DNA from: Pseudomonadota bacterium
GTDB taxonomy: Bacteria > Chloroflexota > UBA6077 > JAJPHF01
Reading direction: 5' to 3'
Assembly: GCA_021325365.1 (NCBI GenBank)
Contig: JAJPHF010000123.1
Span: forward strand, 1-64,000
DNA length: 64,000 nt
Shown here piece after piece: positions 8,481-17,434 of this stretch. The stretch's first letter is position 1. Each line of letters begins with the position of its first letter. The notes below the pieces were generated by a model, which worked only from the letters and a program-made list of their open reading frames with translations, searched no databases and was not told the DNA's origin. A program made the position numbers and the translations under genes.

Positions 8481-9614
8481 TCAGCGACGGTCGCGGAAGT
8501 GTTTACGCAGGAAACTGGGCACCTCCAGGTCCTCGTCGACGTAGGGGCTGGGGGCAGGTGGCGGCTCCGCCAGCTCGCGCTGGCGCTCGAGCGCGCGCAG
8601 GGCCGGCGACCGGAGCCGCTCGGCGATCGGCGAGGCGGCCTTGGGCTCGGTGCGGCCGTCGAAGCCGGTCGCGATGACCGTCAGCTTGACCTCGTCCTGC
8701 ATGCGCGGATCGACGACCGCGCCGAAGATGATGTTCGCCTCGGGATCGGCGGCCTCGCGGATGACCTCCGCGGCCTCGTTGATCTCGTTGAGCGTCAGGT
8801 CGGTGCCGCCGGTGATGTTGAGCAGCACGCCGCGGGCGCCCTCCATCGACAGATCGAGCAGCGGGCTGGAGATGGCCATGCGGGCCGCGTCGGCCGCCCG
8901 CGATTCACCTGAGCCGCGACCGATCGCCATGAGGGCGGAGCCGGCCTCGGACATGATGGTCTTGACGTCGGCGAAGTCGAGGTTGATCAGGCCCGGCTCG
9001 GTGATCAGCTCGGAGATGCCCTGGATGCCTTGGCGCAGCACATCGTCCACGATCATAAAGGCCGTCTCGACCGAGGTGCGCTTCTCGACGACCTGGAGGA
9101 GCCGCTCGTTGGGGATGGTGATCAGCGTGTTCACCTTCTCCTTGAGGCGGGCCAGGCCCTGCTCGGCCGCCTGGCGGCGGCGGGCGCCCTCGAAGGCGAA
9201 CGGCTTGGTGACGACGCCGACGGTGAGCGCGCCGCAGTTCTGGGCGATCTCGGCCACCACGGGGGAGGCCCCGGTGCCGGTGCCGCCGCCCATGCCGGCC
9301 GCGATGAACACCATGTCGGCGGCGCTGCACAAGTGGAACAGCTCCTCCGCGCTCTCCTCGGCGGCCCGCTCGCCCACGCTGGGGTTGCCGCCCGCGCCCA
9401 GCCCACGCGTCAGCTTCTCACCGATCCCGATGCGCGTCGGCGCCTCCGAGCGGTGGAGGGCCTGCAAATCCGTATTCACGGCCGCGAACTCGATGCCGCG
9501 CACGCCGGCCTGGATCATGCGGTTCACGGCGTTACTGCCGCCGCCGCCACAGCCGATTACCAGGATGCGAGCGGTGCCCTGCTGGTTCCGCTCGTACTCA
9601 CCGCCAACGGACAC
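8481..9614 (-). CDS. ftsZ: Cell division protein FtsZ
   Basis: Tubulin-like GTPase that forms the Z ring. Visible motifs are the N-terminal [24 protein letters not shown], the tubulin signature GGGTGTGA, and the synergy-region LNFAD-like [13 protein letters not shown]. After a short Pro-rich linker (about residues 340-357) comes a conserved C-terminal peptide, [11 protein letters not shown], the binding site for partners such as FtsA. The length of 377 residues is typical. The GTG at 9614 is preceded by GGGAGG, 5 bases upstream. A 117-bp spacer with TCAGT-type repeats separates it from ftsA. Confidence 0.97.
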   Translation of the reverse strand: MSVGGEYERNQQGTARILVIGCGGGGSNAVNRMIQAGVRGIEFAAVNTDLQALHRSEAPTRIGIGEKLTRGLGAGGNPSVGERAAEESAEELFHLCSAADMVFIAAGMGGGTGTGASPVVAEIAQNCGALTVGVVTKPFAFEGARRRQAAEQGLARLKEKVNTLITIPNERLLQVVEKRTSVETAFMIVDDVLRQGIQGISELITEPGLINLDFADVKTIMSEAGSALMAIGRGSGESRAADAARMAISSPLLDLSMEGARGVLLNITGGTDLTLNEINEAAEVIREAADPEANIIFGAVVDPRMQDEVKLTVIATGFDGRTEPKAASPIAERLRSPALRALERQRELAEPPPAPSPYVDEDLEVPSFLRKHFRDRR

Positions 9615-9631
9615 TACTCCCTCCCTCTAGC

Positions 9632-9733
9632 TGTCAGTGGTCAGTTGTCAGTAGTCAGCGCTTCGTACTCAGCAATAAGCTTGGCTACCGTCTCCCAGGC
9701 TTGCTGATGGCTGACCACTGATAGCTGATAGCT
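9632..9733. repeat. TCAGT/CTGAT repeat pair between ftsA and ftsZ
   Basis: Short tandem words (gtcagtggtcagttgtcag and onward, 9632-9660) face an inverted set (ctgatggctgaccactgat and onward, 9702-9733). They belong to the same CTGA/TCAG word family as the repeats at 12999, 20808, 33611, 51181 and 60478. They occupy the whole ftsA-ftsZ spacer and touch the last codons of ftsA. Confidence 0.6.
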
Positions 9734-10964
9734 ATTCCGGCAACAACGCGCGCAGCCAGTGGCTGATGGCGCCGAGCGCCCCCCCTACCAGTTTACGGTG
9801 CGGTGCGGCCGAGGGCTCCTCGGTTTGCACGCTGCCCCAGCGCAGCAGGCCCACCGCGGCCGCCGCGGCCGGGGTGCCCAGCGCGTCGGTCAGGCCGGTC
9901 ACGCCCTGCGGGACCCCCACGCGCACGGCGCCCGGGAAGACCACGCCGGCTAGCTCGCGAATGCCGCGCAACTGAGCCGTGCCGCCGGTGAGCACCACCC
10001 CCGCCGGCAGGCTCGTATCGTACCCCGCGCGCCGCAACTCGGTGTACACCAACTCGAACGTCTCGGCTAGCCGCGCCTCGAGAATCTCGCTCACCATGCG
10101 CTCGGACACCTGGCGACCGCGGCCGTCGCTCGGCGTGGTGCCGTTGAGCGCGCGGTCTTCGTCGATCGCGCTGGCGAGCGCGCAGCCGTAGCGCAGCTTG
10201 ATCTCCTCGGCGGTGTGGAACGGCACGCGCAAGCCGATGGCGATGTCGTTGGTCAGGTGGTAGCCGCCCACCGGCAACACGAGCGCGTGGCTGATACTGC
10301 CGTCCACGAACACCGCCGCGCTGGTCGTGCCGCCGCCCACGTCCACGAGCAGCACGCCCAGGTCCTTCTCGGCCTCCGTGAGCACCGCCTCGCCAGCCGC
10401 CAGCCCTTGCAGCACCAGGGCGTCCACGCCGACGCCCACCCGCTCGACGCAGCGGAGCAGGTTGTGGACCGACGTGAGCGCGCCGGTCACGATGTTCGCC
10501 TCGACTTCGAGGCGATGGCCGAGCATGCCCACCGGGTTGCGCACGCCCTCCTGGCCGTCGACCACGAAGTAGCGCGGGATCATGTGGATGATCTCGCGGT
10601 CGGGCGGCAGGTTGACGATGCGCGCCGCGTCCAGGACCCGGTTCACGTCCTCCTGGGTAATGACCTTGTCGTGGCGGCGGACCGGCACGACGCCGTGGCT
10701 GTTCTCCGAGGCGACGTGGCCGCCGGCGATGCCGACGTAGGCCCCGACGAGCTTGAACCCGGACTGCTGCTCGGCCTTGCGGACGGAGGCGCCGATCGCT
10801 TCGACGGCCTCGTCGACGTTGACGACGATGCCCTTCCGCAGCCCCCGCGAGGGGGTGATGCCCACGCCGATCACCTCGACGCGCCCATCGACGAGAACCT
10901 CGCCGATGAGCGTGACCACCTTGGTGGTCCCGACGTCGATGCCGACGACGATGTGCTCCCCCAT
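9732..10964 (-). CDS. ftsA: Cell division protein FtsA
   Basis: Actin-like ATPase that tethers FtsZ to the membrane. The nucleotide-binding motifs are IGIDVGTTKVV-type (VGIDVGTTKVVTLIG), LLVDVGGGTTSAAVF, and VVLTGGTAQLRGI. The inserted 1C domain lies at about residues 85-165 (VPVRRHDKVITQEDV, IIHMIPRYFVVDG). The C-terminus ends in an amphipathic segment, GAISHWLRALLPE, the expected membrane-targeting helix. The length of 410 residues is typical. Starts at ATG 10964. A 252-bp spacer to ftsQ shows no gene. Confidence 0.96.
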   Translation of the reverse strand: MGEHIVVGIDVGTTKVVTLIGEVLVDGRVEVIGVGITPSRGLRKGIVVNVDEAVEAIGASVRKAEQQSGFKLVGAYVGIAGGHVASENSHGVVPVRRHDKVITQEDVNRVLDAARIVNLPPDREIIHMIPRYFVVDGQEGVRNPVGMLGHRLEVEANIVTGALTSVHNLLRCVERVGVGVDALVLQGLAAGEAVLTEAEKDLGVLLVDVGGGTTSAAVFVDGSISHALVLPVGGYHLTNDIAIGLRVPFHTAEEIKLRYGCALASAIDEDRALNGTTPSDGRGRQVSERMVSEILEARLAETFELVYTELRRAGYDTSLPAGVVLTGGTAQLRGIRELAGVVFPGAVRVGVPQGVTGLTDALGTPAAAAAVGLLRWGSVQTEEPSAAPHRKLVGGALGAISHWLRALLPE

Positions 10965-11216
10965 CCGTTGCCCCTACCGCCCCTTCATCGCCCCCCACGC
11001 GGCTCGGGGGCAAGAGCGCCCGTGGCCGCCAGGCCGCCCGCTCCCGCCGTTCCGCCGTAGTCGTGGCGGCAGTATATCGCGCCCACCGGCGGCGCGGCCA
11101 GGCAAGCGCGCGTCGCAATCCGCTATCAGCCGTGGAGCGCCCGCCCACCGCGCCGGGCGCCCCGCCCGGCCCCGGCGCCGCGGTATCCCAACGGGTTCGC
11201 AATTGCACCTACCGTG

Positions 11217-12050
11217 CTAGCGGTAGTATGGCCGCCCCGGGAAGCGCACGTCGACCAGCTGCACGGGGGCGCGCTGGCGCTCGATCTCCGCGGCCAGCGC
11301 CTGAAACGTCGTCACCTTCCAGGCCAGATCGGTGTCGTCGCCAAACCGCACCTGCCAGCCGCCGCGGGTCGTAATGGCGATGCCCGTGTCGGCGGCGTAC
11401 TCGAACGCCCCGGTAGACGGCTGCCAGGCCGGCGGGAGGAGGGCGCTGAGCTGCACCGCCGCCCGCACGGCCTCGGCGGGCACCATCGCGCCCGGCTCCA
11501 GCGTCCCGGCGCGGTTCTCGCGCACCAGGACCAGCGAGTCGCCGCGCGCGGCAGGCCCGATCACTCGCCCATCCCGGTCCACCAAGAACGTGACGGCGCC
11601 TAATTGCCACTGGGCGTACGGCACCCGCTCGGTGATGCGAATTGCTACCCGGCGCGGAAAGATCGGGTGAACCTCGGCGGACGCCACGGCAGGCAACCCA
11701 AGCAGGCGCTGGGCGACCTGTCGGCCATTGACCCAGAGGATATGGACTCCACTGACCGCGGCGGCGTCGACCACCTGTTGCGACGTGAGCAGGTGATTGC
11801 CGTCTACTGTGACCTCGCTGACGTAGTAGCTCGACGAGGTCAGAAGATGATACAGAAATGTGACACCGAGCAGCAACACGGCGAGGCCGCCCAGCTTCGC
11901 CAGACACCACCACCAGAAGTTGGGTGCGCGGAGGCCGCTGACCAGCCGATCGAGCGGGCCCGGCCCGCGCTCGACCGGTGCCCGCGCGCGCGGGCGCGTG
12001 GTGCTCCGCACGCGCATGGCTACTGGCCGGGGCCGCGAGCGCGTCTCCAT
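11217..12050 (-). CDS. ftsQ: Cell division protein FtsQ/DivIB
   Basis: Bitopic divisome protein that links early and late division proteins. The basic N-terminal tail (about 1-45) is followed by one membrane segment (about 48-68, LAKLGGLAVLLLGVTFLYHL). A POTRA domain comes next (VSEVTVDGNHLLTSQQVVDAA, then EVHPIFPRRVAIRITERVP), then the FtsQ beta domain ending in LVDVRFPGRPYYR. The length of 277 residues is in range. The start ATG overlaps the murB stop (TGATG). Its position between murB and ftsA is the standard dcw place. Confidence 0.9.
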   Translation of the reverse strand: METRSRPRPVAMRVRSTTRPRARAPVERGPGPLDRLVSGLRAPNFWWWCLAKLGGLAVLLLGVTFLYHLLTSSSYYVSEVTVDGNHLLTSQQVVDAAAVSGVHILWVNGRQVAQRLLGLPAVASAEVHPIFPRRVAIRITERVPYAQWQLGAVTFLVDRDGRVIGPAARGDSLVLVRENRAGTLEPGAMVPAEAVRAAVQLSALLPPAWQPSTGAFEYAADTGIAITTRGGWQVRFGDDTDLAWKVTTFQALAAEIERQRAPVQLVDVRFPGRPYYR

Positions 12051-13102
12051 CAGGCGCCTCCGTCGGGCGGATCGGGGAGCGGCGCCGCCAGGCCGGCGAG
12101 CGCGGCGCGCGGCCAGCGGCCGACGAGCTGGACCTCGGGCACCAGCCAGATGCCGGTCTGGGCGTAGACGGCGTCCTGCACGGTGCGCATGAGCGTGTAG
12201 ACGTCGGCGGCCGTGGCGTGGTCGCGGTTCACGATGAAGTTGGCGTGCAGCGGCGACACCTCCGCGCCGCCGACGCGCCGCCCCTTCAGGCCCGCCGCGT
12301 CGATCAGCCGGCCGGCCGAGTCGCCGGGTGGGTTGGTGAACGTCGAGCCGACGCTGAAGCCGGCGGGCTGCGTGCGGCGCCGCTGATCGCGCACGGCGCG
12401 CAGCTCCGCCGCCAACGGCCCGGGGTCGGCCGCGGTCAGCCGCAGCTCCGCCTCGAGCACGACGTCGTCCAGCTCACGGCGCTTCAGGCGCGTGGTCCGG
12501 TAGGCCATCGCCAGGTCGTCCGGCGTCAAGTAGGCGGTCTGCCCCGAGGGACCGACCACCAGCGCGCGCTCCAGCACCTCGGCCATCGCGCCGCCGAAGG
12601 CGCCCGCGTTGTTCACTACCGCCGCCCCCACCGTCCCCGGCACGTTGCTCGCCCACACTAGGCCCGCCAGCCCGCGCCGCGCGGTCTGGCGAGCCAAGCT
12701 GGCGAGCAAGTGCCCCGCCGGCGCGACGGCGGTGACCCGGCCCGGCTCGTCGGGGTGGGCCACGTAGCGCACGGGCGAGCGTAACATGCTCTTCACCACC
12801 AGGCCCGCCACGCCGGCGTCGGCCACCAGCAGGTTGCTCGCGCCCCCGATCACTCGACACGGCACGCCGAGCGCGTGCGCGGCGCGCAGCGCGGCCGCCA
12901 CCTGCTCCGGGCGCGTGGCGACGAGGAAGAGGTCGGCTGGCCCGCCGATGCGGATCGACGTGTGGGGCGCTAGCGGCTCGGCCCGCCGCAGCGCCATACC
13001 GAGTGCGGAGTGCTGGGTGCTGAGTGCGGCGTAAAGCGCGTCGAGGCGCTCGGACGGCACGTCGCCGCCTTCCCACTCGCGCGGCAGCCACTCAGCGCTC
13101 AT
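12050..13102 (-). CDS. murB: UDP-N-acetylenolpyruvoylglucosamine reductase MurB
   Basis: FAD enzyme that reduces UDP-GlcNAc-enolpyruvate to UDP-MurNAc with NADPH. FAD-binding motifs are RIGGPADLFLVA and VIGGASNLLV. The active-site Ser lies in SVGSTFTNPPG, followed by SAGRLIDAAGLKG, and the C-terminal acid in WLVPEVQLVG. This is the type lacking the extra E. coli loop. The first 40 residues are not conserved and contain ALSTQHSALG, which is encoded by a GAGTGCT-type repeat (12999-13028). It overlaps murC by 4 bp and ftsQ by 1 bp. Confidence 0.95.
   Translation of the reverse strand: MSAEWLPREWEGGDVPSERLDALYAALSTQHSALGMALRRAEPLAPHTSIRIGGPADLFLVATRPEQVAAALRAAHALGVPCRVIGGASNLLVADAGVAGLVVKSMLRSPVRYVAHPDEPGRVTAVAPAGHLLASLARQTARRGLAGLVWASNVPGTVGAAVVNNAGAFGGAMAEVLERALVVGPSGQTAYLTPDDLAMAYRTTRLKRRELDDVVLEAELRLTAADPGPLAAELRAVRDQRRRTQPAGFSVGSTFTNPPGDSAGRLIDAAGLKGRRVGGAEVSPLHANFIVNRDHATAADVYTLMRTVQDAVYAQTGIWLVPEVQLVGRWPRAALAGLAAPLPDPPDGGA
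12999..13028. repeat. GAGTGCT-family repeat inside murB 5' end
   Basis: The plus strand reads gagtgcggagtgctgggtg then ctgagtgcgg, four degenerate heptamer units. It is translated in murB as LSTQHSALG before the first conserved MurB segment. Confidence 0.6.
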
Positions 13103-14519
13103 CGCGCGGCACCCAGCGCTTCAAGGACGAGCGGCCCGAGGCGGTCTACGTCGCCCGCGCCCATGGTGAGCAAGAGGGCGCCGGGCGGCAGGCGGGCGGC
13201 CAGGTAGGCAGCAGCGGACTCCAGGTCGGGCACGTAGACGGCCGGGGGGCCGCTCACGCGCGCGGCCAGATCGGCGCCCGAGACCGCGATCGGCTCGCGC
13301 TCGCGGCCGACCGGCTCATAGATCGCCGTCACGAGTACGCCGTCGGCCAGCGCGAGGGCTGCCGCGAACTCGGCGAGCAGGCGGCTCGTGCGGTTGCGGG
13401 TGTGGGGCTGGAAGGCGACCCAGAGCGGCCCCGCGTGGACGGCGCGGGCCGCCGCGAGCGTCGCCCGCACGGCGGTCGGGTGGTGGGCGTAGTCGTCGAC
13501 GACGGCCACGCCGCGCGCGCGGCCCAACGGCTGGAAGCGCCGCCGCGTACCGCGGAAGGCCGGGAGCGCGGCGACCGCCTCGGCGAGCGGCACCCCCTCG
13601 CCGTGCGCGACCGCCAGCGCGGCAAGAGCGTTCGCCACGTTGTGGCGCCCGACGAGCGGCAGCCGCACGGCGGCCTCCGCGCCGTCCGGGGCGACCGCGA
13701 CGAACTCCATGCCGTACCGAGGCAGGGCCTCCTCGCCGGGCGCGTCGGCCAGCGCCGCGGCGCGCAGGCGCGCGCCCGCCAGCCGGCCTGGGCGGTCAGG
13801 CCGTAGGCGATGCGCTGGGGCGCGGCGAGGCGCCGGGCACCCGCGTCGTCGGCGCAGGCGATCAGGCGCCCCTCAGCGGGCAGGCGGTCCACGAAGGCGG
13901 CAAAGGTCGCCTCGATCTCGGCGAGGTCGCGGAAGTAGTCGAGGTGGTCGGCCTCGACGCTGGTCACGACGGCCACCCGGGGGGTCAGCCGCAGGAAGCG
14001 CCGATCGTACTCGTCCGCCTCGACGACGACGTGCGGCCCGCGCCCCAGGCGCACGCTTGCGCCGTAGTTCAGCATCTCCGCTCCGGCCAGGATGGTCGGG
14101 TCGCGTCCGGCCCGCTCCAGCAAGAAGCCGACCAGCGCCGTGGTGGTGGTCTTGCCGTGGGTGCCCGCGATCGCGATCCCGAGCGCCCGCGCGGTGAGCA
14201 GGCCCAGCACGTCGGCGTGGCTAAGCACCGGGATGCCCCGCGCCCGCGCGGCCCGCACCTCTGGGTTGTCGTGGGCCACCGCCGCGGTGACGACCACCAG
14301 ATCGGCCGCGTCGACGTGCGCCGCCGCGTGGCCGGTGTACACCGGCACACCGTGGGCGACCAGCGCGTCGGACGCGGGGCCCGGCCGGGCATCACAGCCG
14401 GAGACGCCCTGGCCGCGCTCGCGGAACAGGCGCGCGAGCCCGCTCATGCCGGAGCCGCCGATACCCACGAAGTGGGCATGGCGCACGGCGTCGAGAGCCA
14501 GCGGCAAGCAATCGGCCAT
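13099..14519 (-). CDS. murC: UDP-N-acetylmuramate-L-alanine ligase MurC, apparent frameshift
   Basis: Adds L-Ala to UDP-MurNAc. The N-terminal part (14519 to about 13785) has HFVGIGGSGMSGLAR, the ATP loop AGTHGKTTTTALVG, EADEYDRRFL and EADHLDYF. The C-terminal part (about 13770 to 13099) continues in another frame with LVGRHNVANALAALA, VVDDYAHHPTAVRATL and AFQPHTRNRT. Both halves are well conserved and the junction is in a GCGGGCGCGCGCC tract near 13765-13785. The span, 1421 bp, is two over a multiple of three, as one lost base would give. MurC is normally essential, so a sequence error is as likely as a real mutation. The gene overlaps murB by 4 bp. Confidence 0.88.
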
Positions 14520-14565
14520 CAGCGATCAGTCATCCACAAGACGGAGCTCCAGACCCGCGGCGCGG

Positions 14566-15846
14566 CTAACCGCGGTCCGCGTAGCGCGCCCTGGCGCCGG
14601 AGCGGCTGACCGACGACAGCGGCCGGCTGGCCAGCGCGGGACGCGCCGGGCGGGCCGCCGCCGGCCGCCGGCGGGGAGTTCCCAGGAGGGGGCGCTCGGC
14701 ACGCCGCGGCACCGCCGGCCGCAGCTCGGCCGGCTCCGGGCGCGGCGTGGCGCGCGAGACGCCGAGCAGCAGGCCAATGGCCGCGAGCGAGATGACGAGC
14801 GAGGAGCCGCCGAAACTCACGAAGGGCAGGGTGACGCCGGTGAAGGGGACGGCGTTGGTGACCACCATCATGTTCAGCAGCGCCTGCCAGACGATAAGCG
14901 CCGTGGTACCGACGGCCAGCAAGCGGCCAAAGCGGTCGGGCGCGCGGTGGGCGATGACGAGTCCGCGCCAGGCGATGCAGACGAACAGCAGCAGCACGAG
15001 CCCGGTGCCGAGCAGGCCCAGCTCCTCGCCGATCACCGCGAAGATGGCGTCGGTGTGGGCGCTGGGGAGGTAGTACGCTTTGGCCAGGCTGGCGCCGAGC
15101 CCGCGCCCCACCAGGCCGCCGGAGCCGAGCGCGGTCAGCGCCTGCTTGGTGTGCCAGCCGGCGCCCAGCGGGTCCGACCAGGGGTCCGCCCACCCTTGCA
15201 GGCGCTGCGCCCGATACGCGGCCGAGGTGACCAGCCAGGCCATCGCGGCGACGCCGACCCCCGCGGCGCCGGCCACGTGCACGACGTTCGCGCCGGCGAC
15301 CCAGAACACCGTCGCGGCCGCCAGCACGAGCACGATGGTCGTGCCCATGTCGGGCTCGCGCATGATCAGGAACGCCACCAGCCCGACGAGCCCCAGGAAC
15401 GGCAGGGAGCCGCTCTTGAGGCCGCTCGCCCGCTCGCGGCCGCTCGCCAGCCAGCTCGCGATGAAGACGATGACGGCGATCTTGGCCAGCTCGCTGGGCT
15501 GCGCGCCCGGCAACAGCCCTCCAGTCTGGAGCCAGCGCCGCGAGCCGTACACCTCGACGCCCAAGCCGGGGATGAGGACGACCACCAGCAGCCCGACCGA
15601 GACGACCATCCCCATCAGCGCCCAGCGCCGCCAGCGCCGGTAGTCCACGCCCGCCAGGAAGCCCATCAGCACCAGTCCGCCCGCCAGCGCGATCAAGTGC
15701 CGCGTGAGGAAGTAGTTGTCGTCGCCGAACTCGTTGTGCGCGACGATGAAGCTGGAGCTGTACACCCAGACGATGCCGGCCACGAGCAGCAGCAGGACGG
15801 CCACGAGCAGCCAGAGGTCAGGCGGGCGCCGCGGCGACTCAGTCAT
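14566..15846 (-). CDS. ftsW: Septal peptidoglycan polymerase FtsW (SEDS family)
   Basis: Multi-pass SEDS protein that polymerises glycan strands with its partner FtsI. About ten hydrophobic segments are visible. Family motifs are YGSRRWLQTG, QPSELAKIAVIVF, REPDMGTTIVL, LPSAHTDAIFAVIGEELG, and near the end GVTLPFVSFGGSSLV. After about residue 370 there is a basic, Pro/Arg-rich cytoplasmic tail of some 55 residues that is not family-conserved. The start overlaps the murD 3' end by 8 bp. murG, which usually follows ftsW, is missing; murC comes 46 bp later. Confidence 0.95.
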   Translation of the reverse strand: MTESPRRPPDLWLLVAVLLLLVAGIVWVYSSSFIVAHNEFGDDNYFLTRHLIALAGGLVLMGFLAGVDYRRWRRWALMGMVVSVGLLVVVLIPGLGVEVYGSRRWLQTGGLLPGAQPSELAKIAVIVFIASWLASGRERASGLKSGSLPFLGLVGLVAFLIMREPDMGTTIVLVLAAATVFWVAGANVVHVAGAAGVGVAAMAWLVTSAAYRAQRLQGWADPWSDPLGAGWHTKQALTALGSGGLVGRGLGASLAKAYYLPSAHTDAIFAVIGEELGLLGTGLVLLLFVCIAWRGLVIAHRAPDRFGRLLAVGTTALIVWQALLNMMVVTNAVPFTGVTLPFVSFGGSSLVISLAAIGLLLGVSRATPRPEPAELRPAVPRRAERPLLGTPRRRPAAARPARPALASRPLSSVSRSGARARYADRG

Positions 15847-17434
15847 TGGCGCTCCTCTCCCGATGCGGCAGGCTGCTGGTCGCGGCGGCGCCCGCCCTCA
15901 CCCCCCGCCCTCTCCCAGAGGGAGAGGGGGCTATCGCCCTCGCCCCCCGCCCTCTCCCCGTGGGAGAGGGGGCTGGCGTCCCCAGCGAGTGGGCGCCATC
16001 GCCTGGGCGGTCCTCGTGCTCCCCCCAAGATTGGGGGGCCGAGGGCGCCAGGGCCTGGACGGCGGCGCGGAAGCGCGCGCCGCGCTCCTCGAAGTCGCGG
16101 AACTGATCGTAGCTGGTGCAGCCCGGCGCGAGCAGGACCACGTCGCCCGGCCGGGCCAGCTCGTGCGCTCGCGCGATGGCCGCGTCCAGCGTGGCCGCGC
16201 GGTGCTGGGGCACCGCCGCCGCGCCGTGTGCTCGCGCCGCCGCGGCGATCAGGTCCTGCGCCTCGCCGAGCAACACGAGGTGGCGCACCCGTCGCGCGAC
16301 GACCGCCGCCCAGCGGTCCCAAGGCAGGTGTTTGTCGCGCCCGCCGGCCAGGAGCACGATCGGCGCGTCGAAGCTCTCCAGGGCGGCGATGCTGCGCTCC
16401 GGCGACGTGGCAATCGAGTCGTTCACGTAGCGCACACCGTCCACCTCACCCACGATCTCCAGGCGGTGAGGGACGCCGGGGAATTCGGCCAGCGCGGCGC
16501 GGACGGCCTCCGGCGGGATGCCGGCCGCGGCGGCGATGGCGCACACGGCGAGGGCGTTCGCCAGGTTATGGCGGCCGAGCAGCCGCAGCACGGCGCGCGG
16601 GGCCACCCGCGTCTCCCGCCCGCCGCGCCGTACCACGAGCCAGTCGTCGGCCAGGTAGGCGCCCTCGACTGGCCCGGCCAGGCTGAACCGCAGGCGACGC
16701 GCGGCGCCGGGCGCCGCCGCGGCGAGCGGGTCATCGGCGTTCAGCACGGCCCAATCGGCGGGCTGCTGGTGGGCGACGATCTGGTACTTCGCGGCCGTAT
16801 AGGCTTCCATGCTGGGGTGGCGGTCCAAGTGGTTGGGGGTGATGTTGGTGATGGCCGCGACGTGGGGGCTGCGCCGGAGCGGCTCGAGCTGGAAGCTGCT
16901 CAGCTCCAGCACGACCCAGGCCGCGGGCGTGATCTCGGGCAAGCGGCCGAGCAGCGGCACGCCGATGTTGCCGCCCACGAACACGGTGCGGCCGGCGCGG
17001 CGGAACACCTCGCCCGTGAGCGCGGTCGTGGTGGTCTTGCCGCTGCTGCCGGTGATGCCCACGACGGGGGCCGGGCAGCGCGCCAGAAACAGCTCCGTGG
17101 CGCTGCTGAGCGCCAGGCCGCGCCGGCGCGCCTCGACGACCAGCGGCAGCTCGGGCGGCACGCCGGGGCTCAGGTAGAGCGTGTCCCGGTCGTCGAGCAG
17201 CGCCGGTGGATGCCCGCCGAGCGCGTAGCGGATGGGCAGCCCCTCCAGGCCGTCCAGCGACGCGGTCAGCTCGGTCGCCGGCCGCCGGTCCGTCACGCAG
17301 ACGTCCGCGCCCGCGGCGACGAGGTAGCGCGCCAGATCGGTCCCTTCGCGCGCCAACCCGACGACCAACGCTCGCTGGCCGGCCAGCTGGGCATCGGGAG
17401 CCGGGCGCCGGGGGCCGGCGATGGGCATGGTCAT
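15839..17434 (-). CDS. murD: UDP-MurNAc-L-alanine-D-glutamate ligase MurD with repeat-encoded tail
   Basis: Adds D-Glu to UDP-MurNAc-L-Ala. The Rossmann N-terminal domain (ALVVGLAREGTDLARYL) precedes the ATP loop GITGSSGKTTTTAL, LELSSFQLE, NHLDRHPS, the domain-3 motif GRHNLANALA, and VNDSIATSPERS with LLAGGRDKHLP. The conserved fold ends near YDQFRDFEERGARFRAAV (about residue 470). The last 60 residues (LAPSAPQSW onward, with PSPTGRGRGAR twice) are encoded by palindromic repeats at 15895-15973 and 16021-16038. The whole is 531 residues, clearly longer than the usual 440-470. It overlaps ftsI by 4 bp and ftsW by 8 bp. Confidence 0.94.
   Translation of the reverse strand: MTMPIAGPRRPAPDAQLAGQRALVVGLAREGTDLARYLVAAGADVCVTDRRPATELTASLDGLEGLPIRYALGGHPPALLDDRDTLYLSPGVPPELPLVVEARRRGLALSSATELFLARCPAPVVGITGSSGKTTTTALTGEVFRRAGRTVFVGGNIGVPLLGRLPEITPAAWVVLELSSFQLEPLRRSPHVAAITNITPNHLDRHPSMEAYTAAKYQIVAHQQPADWAVLNADDPLAAAAPGAARRLRFSLAGPVEGAYLADDWLVVRRGGRETRVAPRAVLRLLGRHNLANALAVCAIAAAAGIPPEAVRAALAEFPGVPHRLEIVGEVDGVRYVNDSIATSPERSIAALESFDAPIVLLAGGRDKHLPWDRWAAVVARRVRHLVLLGEAQDLIAAAARAHGAAAVPQHRAATLDAAIARAHELARPGDVVLLAPGCTSYDQFRDFEERGARFRAAVQALAPSAPQSWGEHEDRPGDGAHSLGTPAPSPTGRGRGARAIAPSPSGRGRGVRAGAAATSSLPHRERSAND
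15895..15973. repeat. Two palindromic CCCTCTCCC repeats within murD end
   Basis: Units at 15895-15931 and 15937-15973 each contain CCCTCTCCC and GGGAGAGGG arms. They belong to the same family as 278-402 and 37225-37310. Here they lie in frame inside the last codons of murD. Confidence 0.8.
16021..16038. repeat. CCCCCCAA-GA-TTGGGGGG hairpin in murD
   Basis: A perfect 8-bp inverted repeat with a 2-base centre. A near-identical copy lies at about 42530-42545 between genes. Here it is translated near the C-terminus of MurD. Confidence 0.65.
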
